Source: Dipetalonema caudispina (Eukaryota > Nematoda > Chromadorea > Rhabditida > Onchocercidae). From it: a stretch of 64,000 bases of DNA. Location: NCBI GenBank assembly GCA_013365325.1, contig JABVXV010000054.1, positions 230,347-294,346 on the forward strand, given 5' to 3'. The notes under the pieces are model-generated. The model worked only from the letters and a program-made list of their open reading frames with translations. It was not told where the DNA came from and searched no databases. This document shows positions 50,701-63,332 of the stretch, piece by piece. A program made the position numbers and the translations under genes. Within the stretch, counting starts at the first letter, position 1. Each line of letters opens with the position of its first letter.

Positions 50701-53197
50701 TGGTATAGCCATTACGCATATAGCAATGATCATAAATAAATTAAATGCCGCTGAGCCAACAATTGTATTTGGTCCCAAATCTCCCGCATTAAACCCTTTT
50801 CCTATCACCTAAAATGATATTTTTATGACATAAATTGAAGAGAAAATCGAACTGAAATTCATAAATTTTGCATAAAAATGGAGCAATCCACCAATTCACC
50901 TATAATTAGCGTCATTGTGCTTTGGAATCTTAATTATTCCTTTTATTCGTAATAATAATTCGACACATTGAACTTCTAATTCTGAATTGTTCATAAATCT
51001 TAAGCTTAAGTGTAGCTGAAAGAAGAGCAATCAGAGATTTGTTAATAGCTCAGTTCTCTTCAAATTGTAATTGCATGAGTAAAGCAAATTATTTAGAAAG
51101 AATAAGGAATTTTTGTGCAGAAAAGTAATAATTGTTCTTCGGTATGTAAGATGCAAATTTTCCTGATTGATTACCTCGATGATGGACAATAGAATTTCAG
51201 GTGCAGATGAGCCTGAAATGAAAAGCTTATTGCGAATCAAAATATGAAGAATTCATGATTTCTTGATCATCTTGAACAGTAATATCAAGAATTCAAGCTT
51301 CTGCTTTTGCCTTATCTCATCGTTAATTTTATTACTCTTATTAACATTCTTAGATATAATTAAATGTCATCAATTGATTGAGATTACATAGTTTTATCTT
51401 TAATTCCAAATTATAATCAATTTTCAATTTTCAATTATTTATTTACAAAATTGCATTATTATTGTACATTATTGAAAATTCTCGAAATTGTAATAACATG
51501 GCGGATGAAGATTTTCTGGTGTGAACAGATAAAATTACTTTATATTCTTAATGGCTGTGTAAACAAATCCTGGATATACGACATATGCTACTTCTTTTAT
51601 TTCACAAACACTCTTAGCAGACGATAGCTTTATCTTACTCATTCCATCTTGAATTTTCAACTTTTTTTGAAAAAAAAAAACCTATCAACTTGATTTATCT
51701 AAAGTATTCACATTTGTTCCGATCTTTTCCTTAAGTTTGATATTAAATTACGGAATTTCATCAGAGATTACAATAAAATAATTCTTCCTAAGAAGTATGA
51801 TAATGGGATGATTTTTAATCTGATTTAGAATGTTTTCCAATTCAAAATATTATCAGCTTTTTTTACTTTTTTGAAAGACAATTTTAAGAACAATGACTAG
51901 AAGTTTATACGAAAAAATATAGGTGAAAGACATATTTTGGAAATTTAATTTTAAAAAAATAAAAATCAACAGCAAATGCAGTTAAATTGCTAACCAAGTG
52001 CCATTAATGTTAGATTGCTAACGGTATCGTTCCATATTCTCACTTTTACTTTCAATGGTTCCAGGCCTGGCCTTTTCACGTGTACTGTCCTCTCCATGCT
52101 AAATAATCTTTTCTGTTTTCAGTAACTTTTAAAAGAAGTGAAATAAATTTTGATTGTCGTTCCAATTTAAATTCAAAAAAACAAAAAAAACTATAGATAT
52201 ATACATAAATTTTTTTTTCTTGTAGTGATGGAAGTAAATGATGAAAACTGGTGAGAAAGAATAAAGGAAAATTCGATGGAAATGTGCAGTAGGAAAAGCA
52301 TAAAAGATTTTTTTTTCAATATTTGCGCTTGGCTTAAAAAATTTTCTGCCTACTTTCGAGGAAGATATTAAGCATCACGGAAAATGTTAATCTAATTCAA
52401 TTCACATTTTAAGTCTGTAGTAATTTGAAATTGAAACTCCGAAATTGTCAATCACCTGGTTATAACTTCAATAGATGACATGAAACGATCGGCAACGATT
52501 GAAACGGCTAGAAATAGATAAGCAATCACGAAAAAGAATGCTACACCACGAAATATACGATCTCCAACACTTAGATGCAGAAATGGACGCCTGCAACATA
52601 TGTTCTTTCTTTTCGAAACTTCTACACTAATTTTGCAACCAAAATTATGAATAGACTATTCCTTCGACTTCGATTTAGAATTTGACATTTAAAACATCAG
52701 TGGATAATAAAACTGTCGTCCTTTAAGAATCATAGAAGAGTCCAAAAATTCATCCCCACTAAATTTTGACGTTAAGAAAATCGAGAATTTAGAAAACTCA
52801 GATCACTGCCATCTGCCATTAAATGGTGGTTGACGTTGCTCATTGACAGCTCTGTAGCAAAATTTTGGTCTTACAGAAGTCTGTGTTATAAAATTTTCTG
52901 CCTTATAAAAAGTTTAATTTTCTATTATCTTATCAGAATTAATAAATGTTTCGAAATTACACTAAAGAAAAGTGGAACTTACCAGATAGGTATAATCATA
53001 CCATCAACACAGTTTTTGATAGCATCTGCTTCTGTACGATTAGGACTTGCCTGTACTAAATTAACCAAAGATGAATATATAGCAATGATCCATATGGTTC
53101 GCATGAAATAATTATTAATAGTGAAATTACTGCAAGGCCATCTTTTATCGGCTAGAACAGAATTGGAATTTTCCTCTGCTTGAACTGTTCTTGGCAT
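41773..53197 (-). CDS. Na+/Ca2+ exchanger (NCX, SLC8 family)
   Basis: This plasma-membrane antiporter extrudes Ca2+ in exchange for Na+. About 23 exons join in frame to about 1,006 residues, from ATG 53197 (or 53104) to TAA 41773. A hydrophobic N-terminus ([20 protein letters not shown]) is followed by [11 protein letters not shown]. The alpha-1 repeat ([29 protein letters not shown]) lies at about 150-180, then transmembrane helices and [12 protein letters not shown]. The cytosolic loop has two Calx-beta domains: one at about 395-520 ([33 protein letters not shown]) and one at 523-625 ([27 protein letters not shown]). Alpha-2 is [20 protein letters not shown], with [20 protein letters not shown], at about 865-915. 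[13 protein letters not shown] and a last helix (exon 41773-41862, [14 protein letters not shown]) end the chain. Loop exons 45863-45964 and 45276-45425 are phase 1-1. The end of exon 50121-50219 is uncertain. Confidence 0.94.
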
Positions 53198-53389
53198 TTT
53201 AATTAATGTTACCAATTTCGAGATATTTCACTGGAAAAAAGAAAAAAAAAAAGAGTTTCCCACAATAATCGTCATACGACAGTAAACGCAGAATCAACAA
53301 ATCAAAAATATCGAAGTGTAAAGAAAAGCAATCTGTCGGTTTAAGAGTTGGTTATTGGCCGACATATCTGAGTGAGAGTTTTGAACAGT

Positions 53390-53435
53390 GTGCATTCTTA
53401 ATCGAACTTCAATTGAAGGTTGATTAAGAATGCAC
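53390..53435. repeat. 46-bp near-perfect palindrome upstream of the exchanger gene
   Basis: The 23-bp arms meet with no loop (centre AATT) and have two mismatches. It lies about 190 bp upstream of the exchanger start codon, so it may be in its promoter or 5' UTR. Confidence 0.8.
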
Positions 53436-53835
53436 GGTGTGCAATAAATCCTGCACAAGAATTATTTCTCCAAGATTTGTTTTGCTTACACTTGTAAGAG
53501 AAGAGGGCAACTAATAGAGGATAGAATTCGTATAAATCAGAAAACTTCGAATATTGGATGACGATATGCTAAATGAATGGATAAAACGATCGATGAAATC
53601 ATTAAAAAAACTTCTTCTTTTCGAAAAACGAATAAAATTTAACGTATTGTTATTAAACAAAAAAAAAAGAAAACACACATCCAACAAATTATTTATTTAA
53701 AAGATATCGCGCGATCCATTTGTATTTATTCATAAAAATTTGAAAATCCTTTTTTAAAACTATATGCTTTACAGCTTAATGGTCTATTATTATATTATCT
53801 ATTGATATAAGACTATAAATTATGAATGAAAATAA

Positions 53836-53979
53836 ATGGCGATGAGCAATGAAGCATGTAATTATCGCATATTTGGAGTGAATGTACCTCCGGTTCCGGA
53901 GAATGTATTTCAGGCAGAGTTTATAAGAGATAAATTGGATCCTGAGAGAATAAAACTTCTTGCTGATAATGAAATTTGA
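53836..53979 (+). CDS. Candidate small protein, 47 residues
   Basis: The ORF begins MAMSNEACNYRIFGVN after an in-frame stop and ends LLADNEI. Its composition (VPPVPENVFQAEFIRDKLDP) is unlike the Lys/Asn/Ile/Phe-rich chance ORFs around it, and local GC is raised. No family is recognised. It could be a complete microprotein or an exon of a larger unrecognised gene. Confidence 0.33.
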   Translation: MAMSNEACNYRIFGVNVPPVPENVFQAEFIRDKLDPERIKLLADNEI

Positions 53980-55339
53980 CATTGGTACACTTGATGTTAG
54001 TATCATTCTTTCATTGCATTGCATTGCATAACATCGTGGACGAGGATATATCTTGTCGATCTTGATGGTAAGCATAGCAGAACTAGAATTTATTCAGTGA
54101 TAACAAAAATTGAGTCAAAATATTTATTTTAATGCTGTTCTATTATACATTCATTTGTCCTATTTTCATTAAATAATTTGTAGGTACAGTTTATTGAGAA
54201 TCTATTACCATTATTAGGAACATGTAACTTTTAAAATATTTGTATGTTTTTGCAAATTTTACTGACCAATGGATTAAATTTTATTTGATATGAAAAGCAA
54301 TAGGTATAAATGAAATGAAACTTATATTTGACTTCTAATGAAGAAAAAAAAAAAGAACATTTTAGAATGGTTGATTTCTTATCAATGATTCGGTCGAATT
54401 TTGATGACAAATAAAGAAAGCAATATTTTTTGAGCTTAACATAGAGTGAATTTTTGAAAGGAATTAAAATTTTGGTGGTTTCAATACTTTGCAAATATTG
54501 TCAAGGTAAAATTTTATTTGGGGTATGTCTTTTTCGATAGGGAAAATAATGGAGTTAGCAAGTCAAACTGCCCAGTTCAAGTATCACCTGAAATTCTCTT
54601 TTCTCTTCTCTTTCTTTTTTTTGTTTTATTTTATTTCAAACCAAACATTTGTCACACATACATACACACTTTGACTAACTCTTTCCTCATTTTCTTTCCC
54701 TTCGTCTATTTGGCTGGCGCTTTTTTTTTTTTCTTTTTTTTTTCAAACATTTAGCCAAATGATAGATAACAGTGAAATTAAATTGTATGTGTTGCGTATG
54801 AGATTAAAAATGTAACAGCTGGAGGTAGCTGATCGTTTGAACTTTCTCAATCATAAATCCCTACATTGTTCTCATTTATATCATGCAGTGATCATGCTTA
54901 TTTCTCAATTAATTTAATTAGTTCTTCTGAAAGTCTTCCATTCTAATTTATTTGTTTCAAAAACAAGTAATTGAAATGATTAAGTTCATATAAGAATCAC
55001 TGTTGAAGTTTTTCACTTTATTCTTCTTAATTTGAATGTAAAAAAAAGCGGAACGTTCTTCTGTGAATGTTTTTTTTTTTTTTTTTTTTTTTCGGAGCAT
55101 TCAATTTTTTAAGTTTCCGAGAAAAAAAAACCCAATATTAATTAGAATGACTCATCGAAATATTTCATCGATTTATGTATGCATTCCGAAAATATAACGC
55201 AAAAAAATGAAAACAAATATAGCTGAAGTTAAATGACAACGAAGAATTACAATGAAGACAAAAATGGGTAACAGTTGAAATATTGAAATTTGTTTCATAA
55301 GACCGGTAGGAATGAGCGATATGATGCTATAATAATGCT

Positions 55340-55391
55340 TTTTTTGGAAGTACTAGAAGAGAGTACTTCCAAAAAAGAGTACTCTTCTAGT
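55340..55391. repeat. Nested, mutually exclusive hairpins
   Basis: Arms 55340-55354 and 55362-55376 are perfect 15-bp reverse complements with a 7-bp loop. The segment 55352-55367 also pairs with 55378-55391, apart from a 2-bp gap, so the right half can form an alternative hairpin. Confidence 0.75.
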
Positions 55392-56368
55392 CTTACAAGT
55401 TTTGGCAAAGTGAAATTTCGCTGAAAATCTTAAAGTGTAATAATGACAACAAAACATATAAACATAGACATTAACATCCTAAATTATCTTTGGTTGTTAG
55501 GGCAAAAAATTTGTCCCTAACATTTTATACTATTCATATATGAAAGAAAACAAAAAGATCATAGCAATCAATTGTTGTTAATAGCAACGAATATATGTTA
55601 TTAATGGTGGGAATAATTATTTTCTCTTTCGTCGAAATCTTTTCTGAAACAGAAAATAAATAATAAATGTTTCTCAATTTTTTTTTGCTACTGTTATGGC
55701 TGCAGAAATCCCGATAATAGGTGGAAAAAATCAACTGAATTCGATTTTCATGTAAAATCAGGAATATTAGTTTGGTAAGATCAGTAGATCGATTTTAGAT
55801 CTAAAAAACTAAGTTTAATCAATTATTGTCCCAAGTATTATTAGTAACTTTTTCGATCATCATTTAATAAGGAATGAAACGGTATTACAACTGATTCCAT
55901 TTCATATTTGAAATTTAAGGAAATAAGTTTTTCTATCTAAAACGATATAGAAAAGGCATTTAGGAATTGCAAAATGTGCTGAATCTATCGTGGGAATTGC
56001 AATAAGTTCCTTTATGAAAATGTAAAAAGAATTGTTGCCAAGACAGAAGAATTTTCTTTTCGTTTCAACTTTTTCAACTCTGTTCTTCGAATCTCTTATT
56101 TATTGATTATCATCTATGATAATAACATTCAACTGCCTTACTAAGTTTCCCTTATCAAACTGGGAAGTTGGAAGTTTTGATCATGAATAAACTTTATAAA
56201 ATCCGTTCATTTCTGCTAAAGTTATTAGTACAACTGAGTAAATTAAAAATTAGTATTCCATAATAGAAATTTACGTTGAATCCCATATTTCATGAAATTT
56301 GGGATGTTGTAGTGGGGTCATTTATGGGATGCAACTGTCAATAATTCGCAAATGTCTCGTGTCCCTGT

Positions 56369-56554
56369 TCATTGTCCTGAACCAATCATCTGATCATATT
56401 CATCTAATATTTCGCCATTCCGGTTTGTTAGTATTTTAACATTAAGCTGAAAATCCGGAAATGCTTTTGATAGTCTTTCGGCAGTAGATATTAGCACTAT
56501 TTCAGATTCGCCTAACGAGATGAGTAAAAAGGAGAAAAGAGAAAATTGTCGCAT
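56369..56554 (-). CDS. Candidate small secreted protein, 61 residues
   Basis: The ORF starts MRQFSLFSFLLISLGES, which reads as a short signal peptide. The rest (AERLSKAFPDFQLNVKILTN, NGEILDEYDQM) looks like ordinary folded protein rather than AT-biased noise. It ends at a TGA. An internal TTTTCAG before LNVKI could instead be a splice acceptor, making the second half a terminal exon. Family unknown. Confidence 0.35.
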   Translation of the reverse strand: MRQFSLFSFLLISLGESEIVLISTAERLSKAFPDFQLNVKILTNRNGEILDEYDQMIGSGQ

Positions 56555-59500
56555 TAGTTATTTAATTATTTAAACTGTTGCAATTAGGTTCACTAATTAA
56601 ACTATTTCAGTTTAGTAGTATTTGCAATTTCGTAGATCAATTCCTATAAGTAGTATAAGTAGGTATTGGTTTAGTGTTACAGTTTTAATTTCCTCAATTT
56701 GAAATAAAATAAAATCACATCCATGCAAAATTTAGATATGTAGATTTGTTGACAAATAAGGAGAGAAGATATTGCCATAATTGAAACATCTGAAAATATT
56801 GGTAAGTGATGTTGTTTAAGTCCTATTTTATTTCTCCTAATTTCTCATAAATCATTTCAAAGTTTTCAGCATTGTTCTGGAAAACATCTTTGATACTACA
56901 AAATGAGCAGAGTAGCAAAATTTCATTTCAGCAAAATTAAACAGCGTTGTGTTGAAAAATTGGGCTTTAGCATATATTAAAAATACACGTAATTTATTAT
57001 CTGAAATAGTATTTTGGTTAAAATTTGCTGCTTTCTACAATACTATAATATTTGAGAAACGAAATGACTCCATCAGCAATTGAGATTTTGACTTTCATTT
57101 GTGAGAGGCACATTTCATTTCAACAAATTAGGATAGCATTACTAAGGAAGTAGAAAACGTAGAAGTAACATAGAATCTACATAGCATAGGTTGATGTGAA
57201 CTCGGATACGTCAAGTCATGTATAAGATCAGTGTTATGCTATGTATGTATTGTAAACTACACGCATAAAGACTATGTTATATAAAAAAAATTTAACTTTT
57301 TGGTGGATTAACCAAACTTCTTGCATTACATTGTTTTTTGGGAAATCAAAAGATTTGCTTTTTGAGTAAAAGTGTTATTTTAGGTAAGCGGATAATTATT
57401 GAAGGAAATTACAGATTACGATTAAATGATCGGACTTGTCGATAACAAGGATGGAAGCATTATATTTGGTGTTTATTATATATCGATACGGTGATTAATC
57501 CAAACGAATGAAATATAGGCAATAACAGTGTGAACAAAAGCAGGGTCAAAGCAGTGAAGGGTTAACATCTAGAAACTGAACCGAATCCTTCTCACACTAT
57601 GCAGAATAATTCAAACTTCCAAACAACAATTTTTTACTTCAATTAATGAAGACAGTATTAAACTTTCCACAAATGAGAAAAGAAAACTACCCCAAAATTC
57701 TTTATTTTACCATTCTACTAAATTTACAAATTGCCGATTTGTAGATGAAAATATCATTCGTTAACCTATTTCCGATAAGCTAAATGCTAAAAAATTAAGC
57801 CTAAAGCCGTTAATAGTTACAATTTAATTTGTATGGAGTTATCACATTAGACAGCCTGAAGAATCAGTCACTTTATATCCCAACGAAGAGATTTTATTCA
57901 TGCTATATAAAAATGAGATGCAAAACGAAAAAGGGCTGTCAACAGTTAATGAACAAAGGTCAAAACAAATATAATAGGAGCAAAATACAACATAAATTTT
58001 GCATATTGAAATTCATTAATAGGAAGAAGATGTTACTGACAAGTTAAATCTATTAAGTAATTTATGAATGACACTGTGTCGATACGATAAGTGATGACAA
58101 ATTCTAAGAGTAAGGAAAAAAATAAGAAGTATAGAATTTTTAGAACTTTTTTGTAAAGAAAATTTAAAGATTAGAAAGTCAGGGAGAAGTATTATTTCTT
58201 AGTTGAATTGTTCGGGATTGATGATAAACTTATTCTTATCTAAAAACGCTAAACTCTGCGAAAAATTGTTCGAGTGAAATGAATCGATGAATTTAGTAGA
58301 AATCAGTTTGTTCTTTTTTCTTTTTTTTTTGGAAGTTCAACAAAAGAAACAAATGAAAACTCTTCTAATAAGCAAGCAAATTGTGGTGAATTAATATAAA
58401 AAAAGGCGAGTTAACTTCATTTTCCAATGCAACATTGTTTGAAAAAATTTGAGTTACTTCGTCATACTCTTTGATATTGCAATACTAAATAAAATATTCA
58501 CTCATTAAGGGAAAAATAATGCGACATATGTGTACATTGTAATGTAATACTAAGCTTACAGGTTAAAGTTTTTATTTCATACTTCAAATGTGGGTAAGAG
58601 CCACTAGTAAAACTTATTGACATAAAGAACGATGAGAGGATTGAAAATGGAAGGAAGAAATTCAATTTATTCCTTTCTCACTATCAAATTTCTCTTTTTT
58701 TTGTACGATAAAATTTTATTAGTTAAAACAGAAATGATCACCGAAGAAGCAATTCTGAGATGAGTTTATGTCTTATTCTTCCAAAATTACACAACGTGGA
58801 TGAAGCTTTGAGAAGAAGAGTATCTTTAGCCTTAAAATATTATTATATTTGGTTAACAGTTTGATTTGAGCGCTGCTGGAGATATTAGATTGTGAGAAAG
58901 CTTTTTCGGTAAGATCGGATAGAAAACAATGAGTCGTTGCAGGATGAAATGCGAATGTTTCGTCTCAATAATTTGCAATCAAATGATTTTAACAGTTTAC
59001 AATCTTAAATTGATAAATGTGCGTAAACCGATAGCAAATTTTATGCATAGGAAGACTGAAGGATATGCCAAATGACAAATTTGCCAGGAATCCATCATGA
59101 AATTGTTGTCATATTAAAGCTGGTGACAAGAAAATAATAGTAAGTATAAAGATGAATGTAATGTGTATATTCTTGTCACTTAATATTTGTGAAATCATTT
59201 TTTAATATACATTATATCGGATTTCATTCCTTCATAATCAAACAGCAAGCCTGCATTAATTCTTGTTATGAATCAAGCAACTTCAAAGTTTCTCCTTCGT
59301 CACTTGTTGTTAATTTGATAACTAGTTGATGAGTATGATGAATCAACCAATAATGAAATTTATGTATCGCATTTAATTAATGCAATTTATATAAAAATTA
59401 AATCGTTCGCTTAATAACATTTCAATTTTATCGCCGAAAAGTGTATATTATATACTACCTACATCTGATGACCTTATTGGGTATAACAAATGTAATGAGT

Positions 59501-60003
59501 TCATTCCAAGTGACCTATAATCAAACATAGCATTCAGTTAATGTTTGCTTAAGAACAAGAAGTGAAGTATGATGTTTTAAGATGAATGAAATAAAACAAT
59601 GTTCTTTGCTCATAAAGTAATCTTAAATATTGTGACATTCATACTGTAAGCCGGTGATTACTGAATGTTAGCTTAGCTTCGCATATTGAATAAACTATTA
59701 GGCAAGTTTCAATGGAGCGTAACTTTATTTAACTTACTCACGAAGTAATATGAAGAAAGTAAATAACTTTTCTACTTGAATTTATATGGGGAAAACATTG
59801 AATAATTTATATTTAGGCTGAAGTTGTATAACGAAGGGAGTTTTTTGCAATATTAAGATATTACATTCTATGATATGATTTTGGAATGGCGTTGATACTC
59901 CTTGGAAATAATTATTTCTCGAGTTAACTCGAAATGAAAATATTTCATTCACGTAAATGCATGCTAAATTTCTATTAATAATTTCAATCTTACTTGAGAA
60001 TAA

Positions 60004-60048
60004 ATTTTAAAACTTTTTAATATATATATATTAAAAAAGCTTTAAAAT
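60004..60048. repeat. AT-rich palindrome
   Basis: Arms of ATTTTAAA...TTTTTAATATA and its reverse complement flank an (AT)n centre, with a small mismatch near the middle of each arm. It is prone to cruciform formation, but such sequences are common in AT-rich DNA. Confidence 0.6.
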
Positions 60049-60433
60049 CTACTTACAGTATAGGCACAGAAGAAAGTTACAATCAAACTTTTTTATTTAC
60101 AAGAACACTTAGTATTCAAGCACTTTAGTATTGAAGATTTGCTCAAGTTGTTTGAACACTCATTTCAAGAGTATGAATGATTCTTCAGAGTGAAATTTAA
60201 AAAAATATGCAATTAAATAAATGATTACTATGCATTTTCGAATGGGAAAACAATATGTTAAAATTCTAGATCAGTTTAGTGGAGATTCGAAAATTGAAAT
60301 CACAATTAAACATTCTGAATAAGATGAATAGAGTGACCCGCTAATTTACATAATTATTCGATTTTGGAAATTGGTATAAAATTTTGTTTTATCATTAGTA
60401 AGCTACCTGAATGTTAATATGTATCTTAATTAA

Positions 60434-60610
60434 ATGAGCGAAAAAGTTCTTCACGAAACCATTAGCAATATGAAAATGGCGATAGTTGAGTGTTTCAAGC
60501 AAGCAGACATATTTCGGAAAGCTTCAAGTAGTAATGATCAAACAAACACTTTAGAACAACAATTACATCGAATAGAGAGACCTAAAATCAGTCCATCGAA
60601 ACCCTATTGA
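60434..60610 (+). CDS. Candidate small protein, 58 residues
   Basis: A clean ORF from ATG 60434 to TGA 60610 begins MSEKVLHETISNMKMAIVEC, continues with FKQADIFRKASSSNDQ and ends RPKISPSKPY. It reads as an amphipathic helix followed by a basic Ser/Pro tail, and the DNA is less AT-rich than its flanks. No known family is recognised. Chance cannot be ruled out at this length. Confidence 0.35.
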   Translation: MSEKVLHETISNMKMAIVECFKQADIFRKASSSNDQTNTLEQQLHRIERPKISPSKPY

Positions 60611-60882
60611 TAATTAAGAGTTGCAGCTTGGAGTGGTGCTGTATGAATTTTAATAAAAGAGGCTAGTAGTTAGGTTTTAATGATAAAAATGAAATGTCGA
60701 AATGAATTTTCGTGTTTCACATATGTCGAACATATCTATAATTTGGATAAAATATGGAATGCACATATTATGGCTCAAGAAATTCAATCGTTTTTAATTC
60801 ATTTTTTCACTGTTCTTATCCTTCGAAGTAAATTTCAGGTTTTGTGAATTTTGCAAAGTCAACTAGCAGTTTCAGCCGATAT

Positions 60883-60980
60883 ATTCATAATTTGATTAAG
60901 AAGATTCACAAGAAGGTTTGAAAATAAAGTGATTCATAATTTGATTAAGAGGATTCACAAGAAGGTTTGAAAATAAAGCG
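60883..60980. repeat. Two tandem copies of a 49-bp unit
   Basis: 60883-60931 and 60932-60980 match at all but two positions by direct comparison, indicating a recent local duplication in non-coding DNA. Confidence 0.9.
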
Positions 60981-63332
60981 GCTATAAAAGACAACGAATT
61001 TTCTGGAAATTCTTTTTCAAATTTAGGGATGATTTCCTTACGCTAAAATGGACGATAAATAAACTTGATATAAATAAGAAAACAGCCCGCTTCTTCTTTT
61101 GGACTAACTTGGCTTATTATTTCAAAATATGCTTCAAAACAGCAACTTTGAATATTTTATGAGAAAGGTTTGAATGTTTTATAAGAACAACGAAATTTCT
61201 TAGATCTGTTATATTTTAAAAAATAATTCGAGATAAGTGCTTGATAATAGCATCACATAAATTTGCATGCATTATTTTTCATAAAAATATATGCGAAGGG
61301 TCTTGATTTTCTCCATTTTTTGAAATCAGTTTAATTTTTTCATTAATGAATTGAATGATTGGACAATTGGTTTGTTCAGGCACTACACTAAAAAATCATA
61401 GACGAAAAATTATAAAATGAAATTTTTTAGCAGTGAAATTCAATTACCCGAATTAATTGAAGTGGGATAAATTGTTTGTGATGAGTTGATAGTATACAAA
61501 GATTCATTTTATACACAACGACTTCGCTCAACTATTAAACGTCAACACTAAAATTGTTAACAAAATGGTACTAAGAGATTTCAAGATGCAAAATTATTGA
61601 ATGAATTAAAGAATTCTTTGAAAGATTAAAATTAGGTTTCAAAAATCAGTTAAATCAGGTGAAAATTTTAAAATTATACTTTTTAAACACATTAAACAAA
61701 TTAACGAAAAAGCGAAAGATAGATTTGAAAAATCCAAAAGAATCGAAGTGGTAATAATAAATGCATTGAAAATTTTGCAAAATTAACACAAAGATGAAAT
61801 TACTATTTCAAAGTATAAAAATTAAAATCGAAAGATAAAAAGATTTCTTCTATTGCTAGCTAATTTTAAAAAGGTGCATAATGATTATGAAAAATCATGA
61901 AAAATTCAGTGTTATGAAAAATTTCCTTTTGCAAGATAGTTTTAGGAATGGTTTTTTCATTGACGAATGAAATGAAAATAAGAACGCATCATTATTTATT
62001 CATCATTACAACATCTTCACAGCGTTGTAGCAGCACTATTTGCATAATCTTTGGAATGATATGCTATCAATGCTATTATAAGATTCAAAATTTTGCTAAT
62101 TCAACTGTTATATGAATATTCAATGATGGTCGTTTTAATTTATGAAGCTCAAATTTCCCCCTCATTTCCTCTGTTTCCGTCTTTTTAGTCATTAGCCAAC
62201 AAGTCGTCCATCTTAGCAGTGCTTGTTAGATACGTTTTTCTATTGGCTGTATGAATGTGCTTCAAGTTGGTGCTGTAAAAAAGTTGACAGAAAGATTGAC
62301 TATAGCCGTGTCACATACATTTCAGGCTTGCATATGGCCAGCATTTGAAGTAGCGGACAAATATTGCTCTTTTCTATTAATATTAGGCAAACATAAATAA
62401 TGTGTAATTTCTCATGGCCTGAGCTGTCTTATCCTCTACCAGTATGTGCATTTACCAACTCTTCTGAGACTTAAGCTTAAATATCGATATATTTCATTAT
62501 TCTTCATGTCATTTCAATTAATTAATGGAGTGACGTCATGGTTTGAACGATGCTACTTTTAAGGACTTTAATGAATCTAAAATCTTAGCCCTTATGTATG
62601 AATAAAATAGAAACCTAATTATAAGAAAATGAATTATAAAAAATCTTTAACTGACCGGATTGCACTAAATATATTGGAATTGAAAGTCTAACCAATGGAA
62701 TTGCACAATCAACATCACAAACTTTATATGTTAACCAAATTTTAGCAATATTTGGTAAGGAATGGTAATATACTCAATTCAAGTAGCGAGGAGTAAGTTA
62801 GTAGTTACAACTATTCCTTGTAACGAAATATCGTGTAGGGTTGATAAATGTTTGTATCAAAAGACAAAATTAATAAAATCGCTTCCAATATTTCCTTTAC
62901 AGTTCCATTTTGAGGTTTCCAGGCATCAAATCTCAATGACATTGATCGCAAAGTACTGATGATTATTCGTTCTAACCATTTTCCTTATTTCTATTTATAT
63001 ATTTTCATATTTCATTGACTTCATTGAAATGATGCTGGTTTATCCAAAATTAAATGCAAATGCTAAATAACGACTGCATGCCCTATCCTCTTGGCCTAGA
63101 AAAGAAAGCTAAAATACTTTGTCTGAATTAAATTTGTCAGGTGATCGATTTTCGTTCCAGCAATTAAATCACATCAACAAAAGAAACAGATATAAGAGTT
63201 TATGAAACAAAACATACATTGAAATAAAACGATAAAAGATTTAAGAAATGGCATTCGTTTTTAAATTAATTCTAAAAAATTGTGCCGAAAAGGTGACAAA
63301 TGTCTGAACATTCGAAGTTACTTGAAATATAT

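Larger units (their letters stand above)
53436..63332. other. Gene-poor AT-rich interval of about 10 kb
   Basis: No multi-exon gene was recognised. The interval holds homopolymer runs (for example 23 T at 55070-55092), hairpins, a 49-bp tandem duplication and a few short ORFs, annotated separately. ORFs at 54231-54494 (-), 54518-54754 (+), 57829-58047 (+) and 62762-62959 (+) look non-coding. Confidence 0.5.

Noticed and set aside
60004..60048. AT palindrome as a replication or regulatory site
   Set aside because: The centre is an (AT)n run, and such palindromes are common in DNA this AT-rich. It is listed only as a repeat.
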